Assembly: GCA_031285215.1 (NCBI GenBank)
Contig: JAITWQ010000076.1
Span: forward strand, 1-6,572
DNA length: 6,572 nt
Direction: 5' to 3'
Source: Syntrophobacterales bacterium
GTDB taxonomy: Bacteria > Desulfobacterota > Syntrophia > Syntrophales > JAAYKM01
In this document: in pieces, positions 1-6,451 of the stretch
Layout of the letters: the number at the start of each line of letters is the position of its first letter
Numbering within the stretch: position 1 is the stretch's first letter
Position numbers and translations under genes: made by a program
Notes under the pieces: model-generated
What the model saw: only the letters and a program-made list of their open reading frames with translations
Told to the model about the DNA's origin: nothing
Databases searched by the model: none

Positions 1-31
1 ACTTCTTTAATCCTGGTAACATTTCTTCCAT
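1..31 (-). CDS. 5' end of an unidentified gene (partial)
   Basis: Ten codons are visible, reading MEEMLPGLKK, before the window ends. The start is chosen because a near-perfect Shine-Dalgarno sequence (AAGGAGG at 47-41) lies 9 bases upstream of this ATG. A second in-frame ATG at 22-20 is less well spaced. A plausible promoter and a long leader precede it, so the gene is probably transcribed on its own and not only from proB. The start does not resemble ProA, which often follows proB in related gene orders. Too little protein is present to assign a family. Confidence 0.6.
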   Translation of the reverse strand, partial: MEEMLPGLKK

Positions 32-40
32 TAAATTCTT

Positions 41-47
41 CCTCCTT
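41..47 (-). promoter_or_regulatory. Strong Shine-Dalgarno site for the left-edge gene
   Basis: On the minus strand this reads AAGGAGG, an almost full match to the anti-Shine-Dalgarno sequence, followed by a 9-base A/T-rich spacer and ATG. It is the strongest ribosome binding site in the window and is the main reason to believe that a gene starts at position 31. Confidence 0.75.
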
Positions 48-66
48 GATAAAATTTTGGTTTGCA

Positions 67-116
67 TTACTTCTTCATCCCAACGGCACGGTCAAAAACC
101 GCCCGATGACTCGTAA
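67..116 (-). promoter_or_regulatory. Foldable leader RNA element, unidentified
   Basis: Read on the minus strand, this part of the 5' leader can fold into nested helices. An outer stem pairs TTAC (116-113) with GTAA (70-67). A purine-rich internal loop (GAG opposite AGAA) follows. A middle stem pairs TCATC (109-105) with GATGA (79-75), and an apical hairpin pairs CGGT (101-98) with ACCG (92-89) around a five-base loop. The first two helices close over long distances, which is less likely by chance than a single small hairpin. It does not match the consensus of any riboswitch class I know, including TPP, cobalamin, SAM, glycine, fluoride and c-di-GMP. It could be a cis-regulatory RNA, or a repeat or gene remnant, because one frame (120-67) also reads as a plausible protein C-terminus. 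Function is unproven. Confidence 0.35.
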
Positions 117-132
117 AAAACACCCGAAACTC

Positions 133-160
133 AATATAAAAACAAAAACATGACTCTCAA
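133..160 (-). promoter_or_regulatory. Putative sigma-70 promoter for the left-edge gene
   Basis: On the minus strand a -35 box TTGAGA (160-155, 5 of 6 consensus bases) is separated by 16 bases from a -10 box TATATT (138-133, 5 of 6). Transcription would start near position 126, giving a leader of about 95 bases before the ATG at 31, which contains the foldable element at 116-67. Position and orientation fit a promoter for the gene leaving the window. Confidence 0.5.
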
Positions 161-229
161 CAACCAGAGCCTTATAAATTACATGCCTTCCTCAATAATG
201 AAATGGAAATTACAATGAAGTTCTCAGCA

Positions 230-259
230 TTGCTAACATATCCAAATAAAAAATGTCAA
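230..259 (-). promoter_or_regulatory. Weak second promoter candidate downstream of proB
   Basis: A perfect -35 hexamer TTGACA (259-254, minus strand) is followed after 18 bases by TAGCAA (235-230), only 3 of 6 matches to a -10 box, though a TG dinucleotide one base upstream could act as an extended -10. It lies 45 bases past the proB stop codon. It may be a second, upstream promoter for the gene at the left edge. In the rest of 32-304 I see no gene and no convincing terminator for proB. Confidence 0.25.
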
Positions 260-304
260 GACCTTTGTGAAAACCGCAGAAAAGGGAGATCACCGTAAAA
301 TCAT

Positions 305-1447
305 TTAATCTTTTTTGCTTGCGGTGACCGCCATATTATCCCTGTGTATGACTTCGTCATAATCCTTATGGCCCAGTACCTGTTGGATTTTTGTTGACTT
401 TAATCCCATAATTTTTCGTATTTCTTCCGCGCTGTAATTGACGAGGCCTTTGGCAAACACCTCTCCCTGGAGATTGAGACAGTTGACCGAATCTCCGATC
501 GTAAAATCGCCTTCCACATCCACAATTCCCGACGGCAGGAGACTCTTGCCGGAATCAATGATGGCGTTCATTGCACCGTCGTCAACGGTTAGTTTTCCAT
601 GGGAACGAAGGGTGTAGGCGATCCAATATTTACGGCTGTTTAAGGGATGGCGGGCGGGGAAGAAAAGGGTGCCAACATCTTTTCCTGCAAAGATGTCCTT
701 GAGGACGCCTTTCTTTTTCCCTTGGGCGATGATGTAGGGAATCCCGTAAGCCGTGACCTTTTTTGCGGCAAGAACTTTACTTTTCATGCCCCCCGTTCCC
801 GCCGCAGTTCCTTCTTCGGATGCCATATTCTCAATATCTTCCGTAATATCATGAATCAGGGGGATGCGTTTGGCATTTTTGGACTTTGCGGGATTGCCAT
901 CGAAAAAGCCTTCCGTCATGGTTAGATTGATGACAAGATGCGCATCCACGGTATTGGCAATCATGGCGGCCAGGTTGTCATTGTCGCCAAATTTTATTTC
1001 TGCAACAGAAACCGTATCGTTTTCGTTAATAACAGGAATGACGCCCCATTCCAGCAGAGTTGATAATGTGTTGCGGATATTAAGAAAACGTTTTCTGTCG
1101 GTAAGATCGCTCATGGTGACAAGAATTTGGGCAACATAAATATCGTGTCCGCCAAAGGAATTGGAATAAACACGCATAAGCCTTCCCTGGCCTACGGCTG
1201 CCGCAGCCTGTTTCTGGGGGAGATTTTTCAGCGGACCGGAAATACCCAGGCGATGTTTACCCGAAGCAATCGCTCCCGAACTGACCAGGACAATGTGGTA
1301 GCCCTTTTTTATCAAGTATGAAATTTCATCAACTGTCTGGTCGATGATCTGCAAATCCAGACCGTCTTTGCCGGTCAGCACTGCACTCCCAATCTTTATA
1401 ACAACTTTTTTAACTCCTTTGAGGACTTCTTGCCTTATATCTGCCAT
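305..1447 (-). CDS. proB: Glutamate 5-kinase, ProB
   Basis: Phosphorylates L-glutamate with ATP to give glutamate 5-phosphate, the first step of proline synthesis in the cytoplasm. The 380 residues compare with 367 in E. coli. An amino-acid-kinase domain fills about residues 12-265: VIKIGSAVLT at 16-25 with the ATP-contacting lysine at 18, VSSGAIASG at 55-63, VINENDTVS at 139-147, FGDNDNLAA at 153-161 and GTGGMKSK at 217-224. A PUA domain follows at roughly 283-360, ending in the typical NYSAEEIRKIMG. One oddity is that the usual LTD nucleotide-binding motif reads LTM at 175-177, and the usual DP nearby reads NP. The start at 1447 has AGGA (1454-1451) very close upstream. The gene lies 96 bases after obg with no promoter or terminator visible between, so it is probably cotranscribed with obg. 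proA does not follow directly. Confidence 0.95.
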   Translation of the reverse strand: MADIRQEVLKGVKKVVIKIGSAVLTGKDGLDLQIIDQTVDEISYLIKKGYHIVLVSSGAIASGKHRLGISGPLKNLPQKQAAAAVGQGRLMRVYSNSFGGHDIYVAQILVTMSDLTDRKRFLNIRNTLSTLLEWGVIPVINENDTVSVAEIKFGDNDNLAAMIANTVDAHLVINLTMTEGFFDGNPAKSKNAKRIPLIHDITEDIENMASEEGTAAGTGGMKSKVLAAKKVTAYGIPYIIAQGKKKGVLKDIFAGKDVGTLFFPARHPLNSRKYWIAYTLRSHGKLTVDDGAMNAIIDSGKSLLPSGIVDVEGDFTIGDSVNCLNLQGEVFAKGLVNYSAEEIRKIMGLKSTKIQQVLGHKDYDEVIHRDNMAVTASKKD

Positions 1448-1543
1448 AATTCCTGTCTGTTTCGCTTAATGAAATGAAAGAAAGTGTTGTTTTTGTGTTT
1501 TAGGGGTTTGGTTCTGATTCCATGGGATGAAGTATGAAAAATA

Positions 1544-2545
1544 TCAATATAATTCCAAGAGTTCTGCAATTTTGTTGATTATCTGTTTGATCCCTTCTCC
1601 TGTTGCGGATGAGAAATGAAAAAGCTCTACGCCTTTTGCGGCGAATAAGTCAAACTCTTTTTTGAATTGATCACGGCTTTCCGTCAGGTCTCCTTTGCTG
1701 ATCGCAGCAATCTGTGGTTTATTTAATAAGTTGGCGTCAAAAGAAGCCAATTCTTTATTGATAATAGAGTATTTCTCCCATCCCGACAGGGGAGAGCCAT
1801 CTGCAATGTCAATAAGATGGAGCAATACCTTCGTCCGTTCAATGTGACGGAGAAAGCGGATTCCCATTCCTGATCCTTTGTGAGAGCCTTCGATTAAACC
1901 GGGAATATCGGCCACGATGAAAGAATTGTATGCTCCGTAAGAAACAACACCAAGATTAGGGCGCAAAGTTGTGAAGGGATAATTGTCAATTTTGGGCCGC
2001 GCCGAAGATATTTTTGCTATAAATGTTGATTTTCCGGCATTCGGCATTCCCAGTAAGCCAACATCGGCGATTAGCTTCAGTACCAGACGGATATTGCGCT
2101 CTTCGCCCGCCATTCCCCCCTGGGAAAAGCGGGGTGTCTGGTGTGTTGATGTTTTGAAATGGGCGTTTCCCTTACCGCCCATGCCGCCTTTGGCGGCGAG
2201 AAACGTCTGATTATCCGCCGTGAGATCCGCTAAAATTTCCTCTGTATGATCATCCTTTACCAGCGTTCCCACAGGTACAATAATGACTAAATCCGGAGCG
2301 CTTGCCCCTGTTTTGAGACTTCCTTTTCCATTTTCGCCGCGCTTTGCCATATAGCGGGAGTGGTATCGCAAATCCAGCAATGTCCGCCGGCTTACAGAGG
2401 CCTTGATAATAATATCGCCTCCTTTTCCTCCGTCACCCCCGTCCGGGCCGCCTTTGGGAACATATTTTTCACGGCGGAAACTGAGGCAGCCACGCCCTCC
2501 GTCTCCAGCCTTGATGTAAATGTCCGCTTCGTCAACAAATCTCAT
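1544..2545 (-). CDS. obg: Obg/CgtA-type ribosome-assembly GTPase
   Basis: Cytoplasmic GTPase that binds 50S precursors and links late ribosome assembly to growth and stress. The 333 residues comprise a glycine-rich Obg fold (about 1-157, starting MRFVDEADIY, with the GGPDGGDGGKGG run at 32-43) and a G domain (about 158-333). The P-loop GMPNAGKS is at 166-173, switch I YPFTTLRPN at 189-197, G3 DIPG at 213-216, and the G5-like SSA at 312-314. The G4 motif, usually NKxD, reads SKGD at 283-286. There is no C-terminal OCT domain or acidic tail, so the protein is shorter than E. coli ObgE (390). The N-terminus matches the family exactly, which fixes the start even though the Shine-Dalgarno (GAAG) is weak. 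An intrinsic terminator lies just upstream. Placement near L21/L27 genes is conserved in many bacteria. Confidence 0.96.
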   Translation of the reverse strand: MRFVDEADIYIKAGDGGRGCLSFRREKYVPKGGPDGGDGGKGGDIIIKASVSRRTLLDLRYHSRYMAKRGENGKGSLKTGASAPDLVIIVPVGTLVKDDHTEEILADLTADNQTFLAAKGGMGGKGNAHFKTSTHQTPRFSQGGMAGEERNIRLVLKLIADVGLLGMPNAGKSTFIAKISSARPKIDNYPFTTLRPNLGVVSYGAYNSFIVADIPGLIEGSHKGSGMGIRFLRHIERTKVLLHLIDIADGSPLSGWEKYSIINKELASFDANLLNKPQIAAISKGDLTESRDQFKKEFDLFAAKGVELFHFSSATGEGIKQIINKIAELLELY

Positions 2546-2553
2546 TGGTCTTC

Positions 2554-2584
2554 AAAAGAAAAGAGGCGCCTTGTGGGGCGCCTC
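2554..2584 (-). terminator. Intrinsic terminator immediately upstream of obg
   Basis: On the minus strand a perfect 8-bp GC-rich stem, GAGGCGCC with GGCGCCTC (2584-2577 with 2570-2563), encloses a 6-base loop and is followed directly by TTTTCTTTTG. This is the standard architecture of a Rho-independent terminator for transcripts coming from rplU, rpmA and the lipoprotein gene. It ends only 8 bases before the obg ATG, so its U-tract occupies the ribosome-binding region of obg. I see no convincing promoter between the lipoprotein stop and the hairpin, which makes read-through or conditional termination likely. It could alternatively act on translation initiation as a leader hairpin. Confidence 0.8.
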
Positions 2585-2653
2585 CGCACTGATTTTTTAC
2601 AGGTTCCGGAAAATATCGGTCTCCCTCGAAACGCTTACTTCCTGCGGCTGCAT

Positions 2654-3217
2654 TCATTTGGGAGTAATGTTTTTCAATTCCACATTAGCGGTTTTTGTTC
2701 CACCGCCGCTTATTTCTACGTTAATTTCTCCGTATATATGCGAGCTTGTTATTGTGAGGTTACAAATCATTGGCCCTTCGGTGAGGAGCAGTTTGCCATT
2801 ATTTACATCAATCGCATTTTGGCTTGCAAAGCTGCCGGTAAATTCGAGATGACTGGGAGTTGGTTGTCCCGACCCATAAACCACGGCATTTGCAAAAGTG
2901 GTTTGCATTGAGGAACCTTCCAGAAATATAAATTCAGCATTCGAGCTGCCGCCTTTTGCACCGTTTTGCTTTTCCCTGACGTTTTCAGGCGACAAGTGCA
3001 ATTTTTCTGCTGTCAGTTTAATTTCGGTAATTTGTTTGGCATTGGCAGAAAGAGTGATATCAAGGACGACATTTTTTGAGCTGTCGAATTCAATCACCCC
3101 TGAATACTGCTGCGGTTCTTTCTTTGAATCGCCGCAAGCAATAACCAGCGTCATTAACAATATTGCTGCTATTCCCATCGAGATTAGCAATGCTCTGTGT
3201 TGGTTTCTTGCTGCCAT
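2654..3217 (-). CDS. Small predicted lipoprotein of unknown function
   Basis: The 187-residue product starts with a typical type II signal peptide: a basic region with Arg4, His7 and Arg8, a hydrophobic stretch at about 9-27, and the lipobox V-I-A-C with the lipidated cysteine at 28. Gly at +2 and Asp at +3 do not give the classic Asp+2 inner-membrane retention signal, so an outer-membrane location is possible. The mature part (about 160 residues) has alternating polar and hydrophobic residues with many Asn, Thr, Ser and Gly, suggesting a beta-rich domain. It contains no further cysteine except one near residue 151, and I recognise no family. It begins 24 bases after rpmA with only a weak ribosome binding site, so it should be cotranscribed with rplU-rpmA. 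The C-terminus is followed by the terminator before obg. An LptC-like or other envelope-assembly role can be imagined from the beta-rich form, but nothing proves it. Confidence 0.82.
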   Translation of the reverse strand: MAARNQHRALLISMGIAAILLMTLVIACGDSKKEPQQYSGVIEFDSSKNVVLDITLSANAKQITEIKLTAEKLHLSPENVREKQNGAKGGSSNAEFIFLEGSSMQTTFANAVVYGSGQPTPSHLEFTGSFASQNAIDVNNGKLLLTEGPMICNLTITSSHIYGEINVEISGGGTKTANVELKNITPK

Positions 3218-3241
3218 ATGTTCTTTACACCATTTTGCGGT

Positions 3242-3499
3242 TTATTCCGCCGCGTAAACACTTACCTGTTTGCGTTTTTTGTCAAACCTTTCAAATTTAA
3301 CAACGCCGTCTATCTTCGCAAAAATCGTATAATCCCTTCCCAGACCGACATTATTCCCGGGATGTATTTTGGTGCCGAGCTGGCGGATAATAATCCCTCC
3401 CGCGTTGATCGTCTGACCGCCGAACACTTTTACACCGCGCCTTTGCGCGTTGCTGTCACGGCCGTTACGGGAACTTCCCTGTCCTTTTTTGTGCGCCAT
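3242..3499 (-). CDS. rpmA: 50S ribosomal protein L27
   Basis: Structural protein of the large ribosomal subunit whose N-terminal tail reaches toward the peptidyl-transferase centre. The 85 residues are the normal length, and the start [20 protein letters not shown] is the family signature, followed by the usual GVKVFGGQ and [28 protein letters not shown] segments. The N-terminus begins directly at MAHKKG, without the cleavable extension known from Firmicutes, which fits the absence of a Prp (YsxB) protease gene between rplU and rpmA. The gene lies 18 bases after rplU, with a purine-rich AAAGGG ribosome binding site in the gap, and is clearly cotranscribed with it. Confidence 0.98.
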   Translation of the reverse strand: MAHKKGQGSSRNGRDSNAQRRGVKVFGGQTINAGGIIIRQLGTKIHPGNNVGLGRDYTIFAKIDGVVKFERFDKKRKQVSVYAAE

Positions 3500-3517
3500 G
3501 GTTCTTACCCTTTATGC

Positions 3518-3829
3518 TTAAATGGAAATTTCTTTAATTTTCATACTGGTTAAATACTGACGATGGCCGGTTTTCTTGTGGTATCCCTTTCTTCTTTTCA
3601 TGCGGAAGACCGTTATTTTGGGCCCTTTCTTTTGGGCAACAATTTCACCAACCACTTTCGCTCCATCTACAAAAGGCTTGCCCAGATGAATATCTTCGCC
3701 GTTGGCAACCATCAGCACTTCATCAAATACAAAATCCTCCCCTTTGTTCCCTTCGATTTTCTCTATGGACAGAGTATCTCCCAGAGAGACACGATGCTGT
3801 TTGCCACCTGTTTTAATAACTGCGTACAT
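3518..3829 (-). CDS. rplU: 50S ribosomal protein L21
   Basis: Structural 50S protein that binds 23S rRNA. At 103 residues it equals the E. coli length. The start [18 protein letters not shown] and the basic C-terminal signature, from about residue 67 ([20 protein letters not shown], then TGHRQYLT), are diagnostic. The start codon is supported by AAGGAA (3842-3837) with a 7-base spacer. It is the first gene after a good promoter at 3890-3861. The predicted leader is only about 25 bases, too short for the L21 leader RNA known from some Firmicutes. rpmA follows after 18 bases. Confidence 0.98.
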   Translation of the reverse strand: MYAVIKTGGKQHRVSLGDTLSIEKIEGNKGEDFVFDEVLMVANGEDIHLGKPFVDGAKVVGEIVAQKKGPKITVFRMKRRKGYHKKTGHRQYLTSMKIKEISI

Positions 3830-3860
3830 GATTAAATTCCTTACAAAATGATTTTTTTGC

Positions 3861-3890
3861 GTTTTAGCGGACTTTCATATCATTTGTCAA
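3861..3890 (-). promoter_or_regulatory. Putative sigma-70 promoter of the rplU-rpmA operon
   Basis: On the minus strand a perfect -35 box TTGACA (3890-3885) is followed after 18 bases by TAAAAC (3866-3861, 4 of 6 matches). The predicted start near 3854 leaves a short leader before the ribosome binding site of rplU. It sits in the 141-base gap after the radical SAM gene, where a separate ribosomal-protein promoter would be expected. The gap shows no intrinsic terminator for the upstream gene, so read-through from that gene is also possible. Confidence 0.6.
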
Positions 3891-3970
3891 CATCTTTTCT
3901 GTCTGTCTTATGCGGTGAATTCAGCTTTTTGCCCGCAGGGCGGGTCAGTTATTGCGTTGGCGGAGTTATT

Positions 3971-6439
3971 CTATTTTTTAAAAAGCGTATCCGTTTTGAT
4001 GATGTGCAGTTTTCGCAGTTCGTCTGCGGAGAGGGGGAAGATATTTGGGAGCAAATCGCAGGGATTCAATGCTCCGTTATTCAGCCATTTAATTTGCATT
4101 TGCAAAGAAAAGGAAGCCGTGTCAAACATCAGTTCTTCCACAAAAGGGCGAATGTCCTTGGTTTTGATTTTTTCCCCTGTTTTTTTGGTGATGATGCACG
4201 AAGAAGACAGAAGAAAATCGTGTATTCTGTTGTGTATTTCCTGAACCGGGAAAGCAAATTCTTTTAGCCGTACCTCATAGGAAAATCCCTGAATTATTTC
4301 ACTCAGCGCCAAAGCGGAGGGAGGTATCCTTTCCGCGTTTAGTATTACCATTCCCTGGGGGAGGGCTTTATTGGCCGCGCCGATCATGGCAAAAATATCT
4401 GATGGGGGCGGGACGATGCGTATATCGGCGTATTCTGACAAGCTTTCCATGCCTACCGCTGTGGCCGTCGCAAAAGATATACGGGGAAGGGGATGAAATC
4501 CCTGAGAGAATATAAATTTAAATCCTCCCTGCCTCAGGGCGCGCACTAACGCCGAGGAGACCTCCAGGTGCGACAAAAAGCGGGACTGGTTCTTTTTTCC
4601 GAAAAGAAGGCGATATTTTTCTTCTTTTGTTTCCGGGGGGTTTTTAGCTTTCCTGTCATCGGGCAGGGTATTGGGGAGGTCGAAAGCTGTTCTCGTTTTA
4701 ATATGCCTATGATCGCAGACGCCGCAATGATGACATGCGGTCAGGCGGCAATCGGGAGTTAATTCTTGCGTTAATGCTTTCTTTTCTTCCTGAAGGAGGA
4801 AATTACGCGATACGCCCGTATCAATGAAATCCCATGGCAGGGCTGCGGATGGATTGCGTTCTTGCAGATAATCGTCCCGGGGGAAACGCCGCCGCAAAAA
4901 AGGCTCTTCCCAGCAGTGAAACCGCAGCAAATCGCCCCAGCCATCAAAGCGTGCCCCTTGGCGAAACGCTTCTTCTACGATTTGTCCTGTCCTTTCATCG
5001 CCTCGGGATAAGATTCCTTCGAGAAAAGACATGCGCGAGTCGTGCCATTTAATGGCAATGCGGCGGTTGCGGATAGAGCGATAAAAATAATCCTGCTTTT
5101 GTTTTGTCTCTTCCATCGTGATCTGGCGGCGCCATTGAAACGGTGTGTGGGGTTTTGGTACAAAAGTGGATAAACTGATGGTAACGCTCCCCCGGTTTTT
5201 CCCTTCGCGAAGTGCTTTACTGGCCAAATCAACGATGCCTTCCAGATCATCGTCCCTTTCTTCCGGTAGTCCCAGCATAAAATAAAGCTTGATCGTTTTC
5301 CATCCGGCCTTGAAAACCTCACGGATAGTTGCCAGCAATTCTTCTTCCGTATTGCCCTTGTTAATTATATCCCTTAATCGTTGCGTTCCTGCTTCTGGAG
5401 CAAGGGTAAAACTTGTCTTTCTGATCTGTTTGATACGGTCTATCAGGGCGGCTGTTAACGTTTCCACACGCAGGGAAGGGAGGGACAGGGCAATGCGGTC
5501 GTCGTAATAACGGTCAATCAGGGCCGACATCAGCGATTCTATGCGGGTATAATCCCCGGAGCTTAACGACAGAAGGGAGATTTCGTCGCATCCCGTAGTT
5601 CTTAAGTTCCGTTCGGCCATTTGCATTAAAGTGTCCGGGTTTCGTTCCCGCACGGGACGCCATACCATGCCCGCCTGGCAAAAGCGGCAGCCCCGGGTGC
5701 AGCCCCGGGCGATTTCCAGCGTGATCCGGTCATGAATTGTTTTCATAAGCGGTACAATCGGACTGTCGGGAAAACGGAAGAGATTGAGATCGGCAACGGT
5801 GCGTTTGCGGATGATTTTGTTTGACCGATGCACGGAGGGCACATAAAGGGATTCGATTTGTGCCAGATCTTCCAGAATTTGTTCCCGCCGGTGGCCTTTT
5901 TCTTTGCCTGCCATAATCGCGGCGGCGATTTCTGCGATCAGTTCTTCTCCTTCCCCTATGGCAAAAACGTCAATGAAGGGAGACATGGGTGCGGGATTAA
6001 ATGTGCAAGGCCCGCCGGCAAGGATCAGGGGATCATCGTCCCGCCTTTCTTCGCGGTGCAAAGGGATATGGGCAAGATCCAGCATGTTAAGAACGTTGGT
6101 ATAGGAAAGCTCATATTGAAGAGAGAAGCCCACAACATCAAAATGGCGTATGGCCGTGCGGCTTTCCAGAGAGGTTAAGGATATATTGTTTTGCCGCATT
6201 TTGCTTTCCATGTCCGGCCAGGGGGCGAAGCAGCGTTCGGCGATTACTTCCGGCATTCCGTTGAGGATAGCGTAGAGGATCTGACATCCAAGATGCGACA
6301 TCCCGACTTCGTAAGTATCGGGAAAGGCTAAAGCAAAGGAGAGTTTACAGGCGCGGTGGTCTTTGCGGACGGAATTGACCTCCCCGCCCATGTAGCGGCT
6401 GGGCTTCTCAACAGACAAAAGGAGAGATTCGATGTCCAT
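3971..6439 (-). CDS. Radical SAM protein fused to a DUF2344 domain (TIGR03960 + TIGR03936 type)
   Basis: A predicted [4Fe-4S] radical SAM enzyme of 822 residues with no reaction known to me. Residues about 1-215 form an N-terminal region like the B12-binding-type domains of this superfamily (FPDTYEVGMSHLG at 39-51, AGGPC at 141-145, IGEGEE at 161-166). No DxHxxG cobalamin-ligand motif was recognised. The radical SAM core follows: CxxxCxxC with Cys247, Cys251 and Cys254, then LAPEAGTQRLR at 346-356 and YFMLGLPEE at 386-394. A second cysteine cluster (564, 569, 572, 575) could hold another metal or Fe-S centre. The DUF2344 domain (about 606-800) shows SHLE at 623-626 and SQGFHPLPR at 645-653. 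In many bacteria the two parts are fused or adjacent and lie near RNase G/E, rplU and rpmA, which suggests a role in ribosome or RNA maturation (inference). The ATG follows AGGA 10 bases upstream and lies 12 bases after the preceding gene. Confidence 0.92.
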   Translation of the reverse strand: MDIESLLLSVEKPSRYMGGEVNSVRKDHRACKLSFALAFPDTYEVGMSHLGCQILYAILNGMPEVIAERCFAPWPDMESKMRQNNISLTSLESRTAIRHFDVVGFSLQYELSYTNVLNMLDLAHIPLHREERRDDDPLILAGGPCTFNPAPMSPFIDVFAIGEGEELIAEIAAAIMAGKEKGHRREQILEDLAQIESLYVPSVHRSNKIIRKRTVADLNLFRFPDSPIVPLMKTIHDRITLEIARGCTRGCRFCQAGMVWRPVRERNPDTLMQMAERNLRTTGCDEISLLSLSSGDYTRIESLMSALIDRYYDDRIALSLPSLRVETLTAALIDRIKQIRKTSFTLAPEAGTQRLRDIINKGNTEEELLATIREVFKAGWKTIKLYFMLGLPEERDDDLEGIVDLASKALREGKNRGSVTISLSTFVPKPHTPFQWRRQITMEETKQKQDYFYRSIRNRRIAIKWHDSRMSFLEGILSRGDERTGQIVEEAFRQGARFDGWGDLLRFHCWEEPFLRRRFPRDDYLQERNPSAALPWDFIDTGVSRNFLLQEEKKALTQELTPDCRLTACHHCGVCDHRHIKTRTAFDLPNTLPDDRKAKNPPETKEEKYRLLFGKKNQSRFLSHLEVSSALVRALRQGGFKFIFSQGFHPLPRISFATATAVGMESLSEYADIRIVPPPSDIFAMIGAANKALPQGMVILNAERIPPSALALSEIIQGFSYEVRLKEFAFPVQEIHNRIHDFLLSSSCIITKKTGEKIKTKDIRPFVEELMFDTASFSLQMQIKWLNNGALNPCDLLPNIFPLSADELRKLHIIKTDTLFKK

Positions 6440-6451
6440 TCCCGCTCTTTC

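Noticed and set aside
1448..1543. Possible promoter or terminator in the obg-proB gap
   Set aside because: The 96 bases are A/T-rich but show neither a matched -35/-10 pair nor a stem with a T-tract. Only the proB ribosome binding site is visible.
2597..2653. An 18-codon open frame starting directly after the lipoprotein stop and ending before the terminator, as in a leader-peptide attenuator
   Set aside because: It has no Shine-Dalgarno, no run of a controlling amino acid, and no clear antiterminator pairing, so a leader-peptide mechanism is not supported.
2360..2911. Plus-strand open frame of 183 codons
   Set aside because: It runs antisense across the end of the lipoprotein gene, the terminator and the start of obg. 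Its protein has no family features, and both minus-strand genes are well supported.
3932..3944. GC hairpin (CCCGC-AGG-GCGGG) after the radical SAM gene
   Set aside because: On the minus strand it is followed by GC then A residues, not T residues, and on the plus strand by mixed sequence, so it does not qualify as an intrinsic terminator in either direction.
3848..4267. Plus-strand open frame of 139 codons antisense to the radical SAM 3' end
   Set aside because: It lies mostly opposite a conserved coding region, has low-complexity Phe/Cys-rich content typical of a shadow frame, and has no supporting ribosome binding site that I can see.
5687..5709. Tandem 11-base repeat, GCAGCCCCGGG twice
   Set aside because: It encodes the RGCTRGC part of the radical SAM cysteine motif. 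The repeat follows from the protein sequence and codon choice and is not a DNA element.
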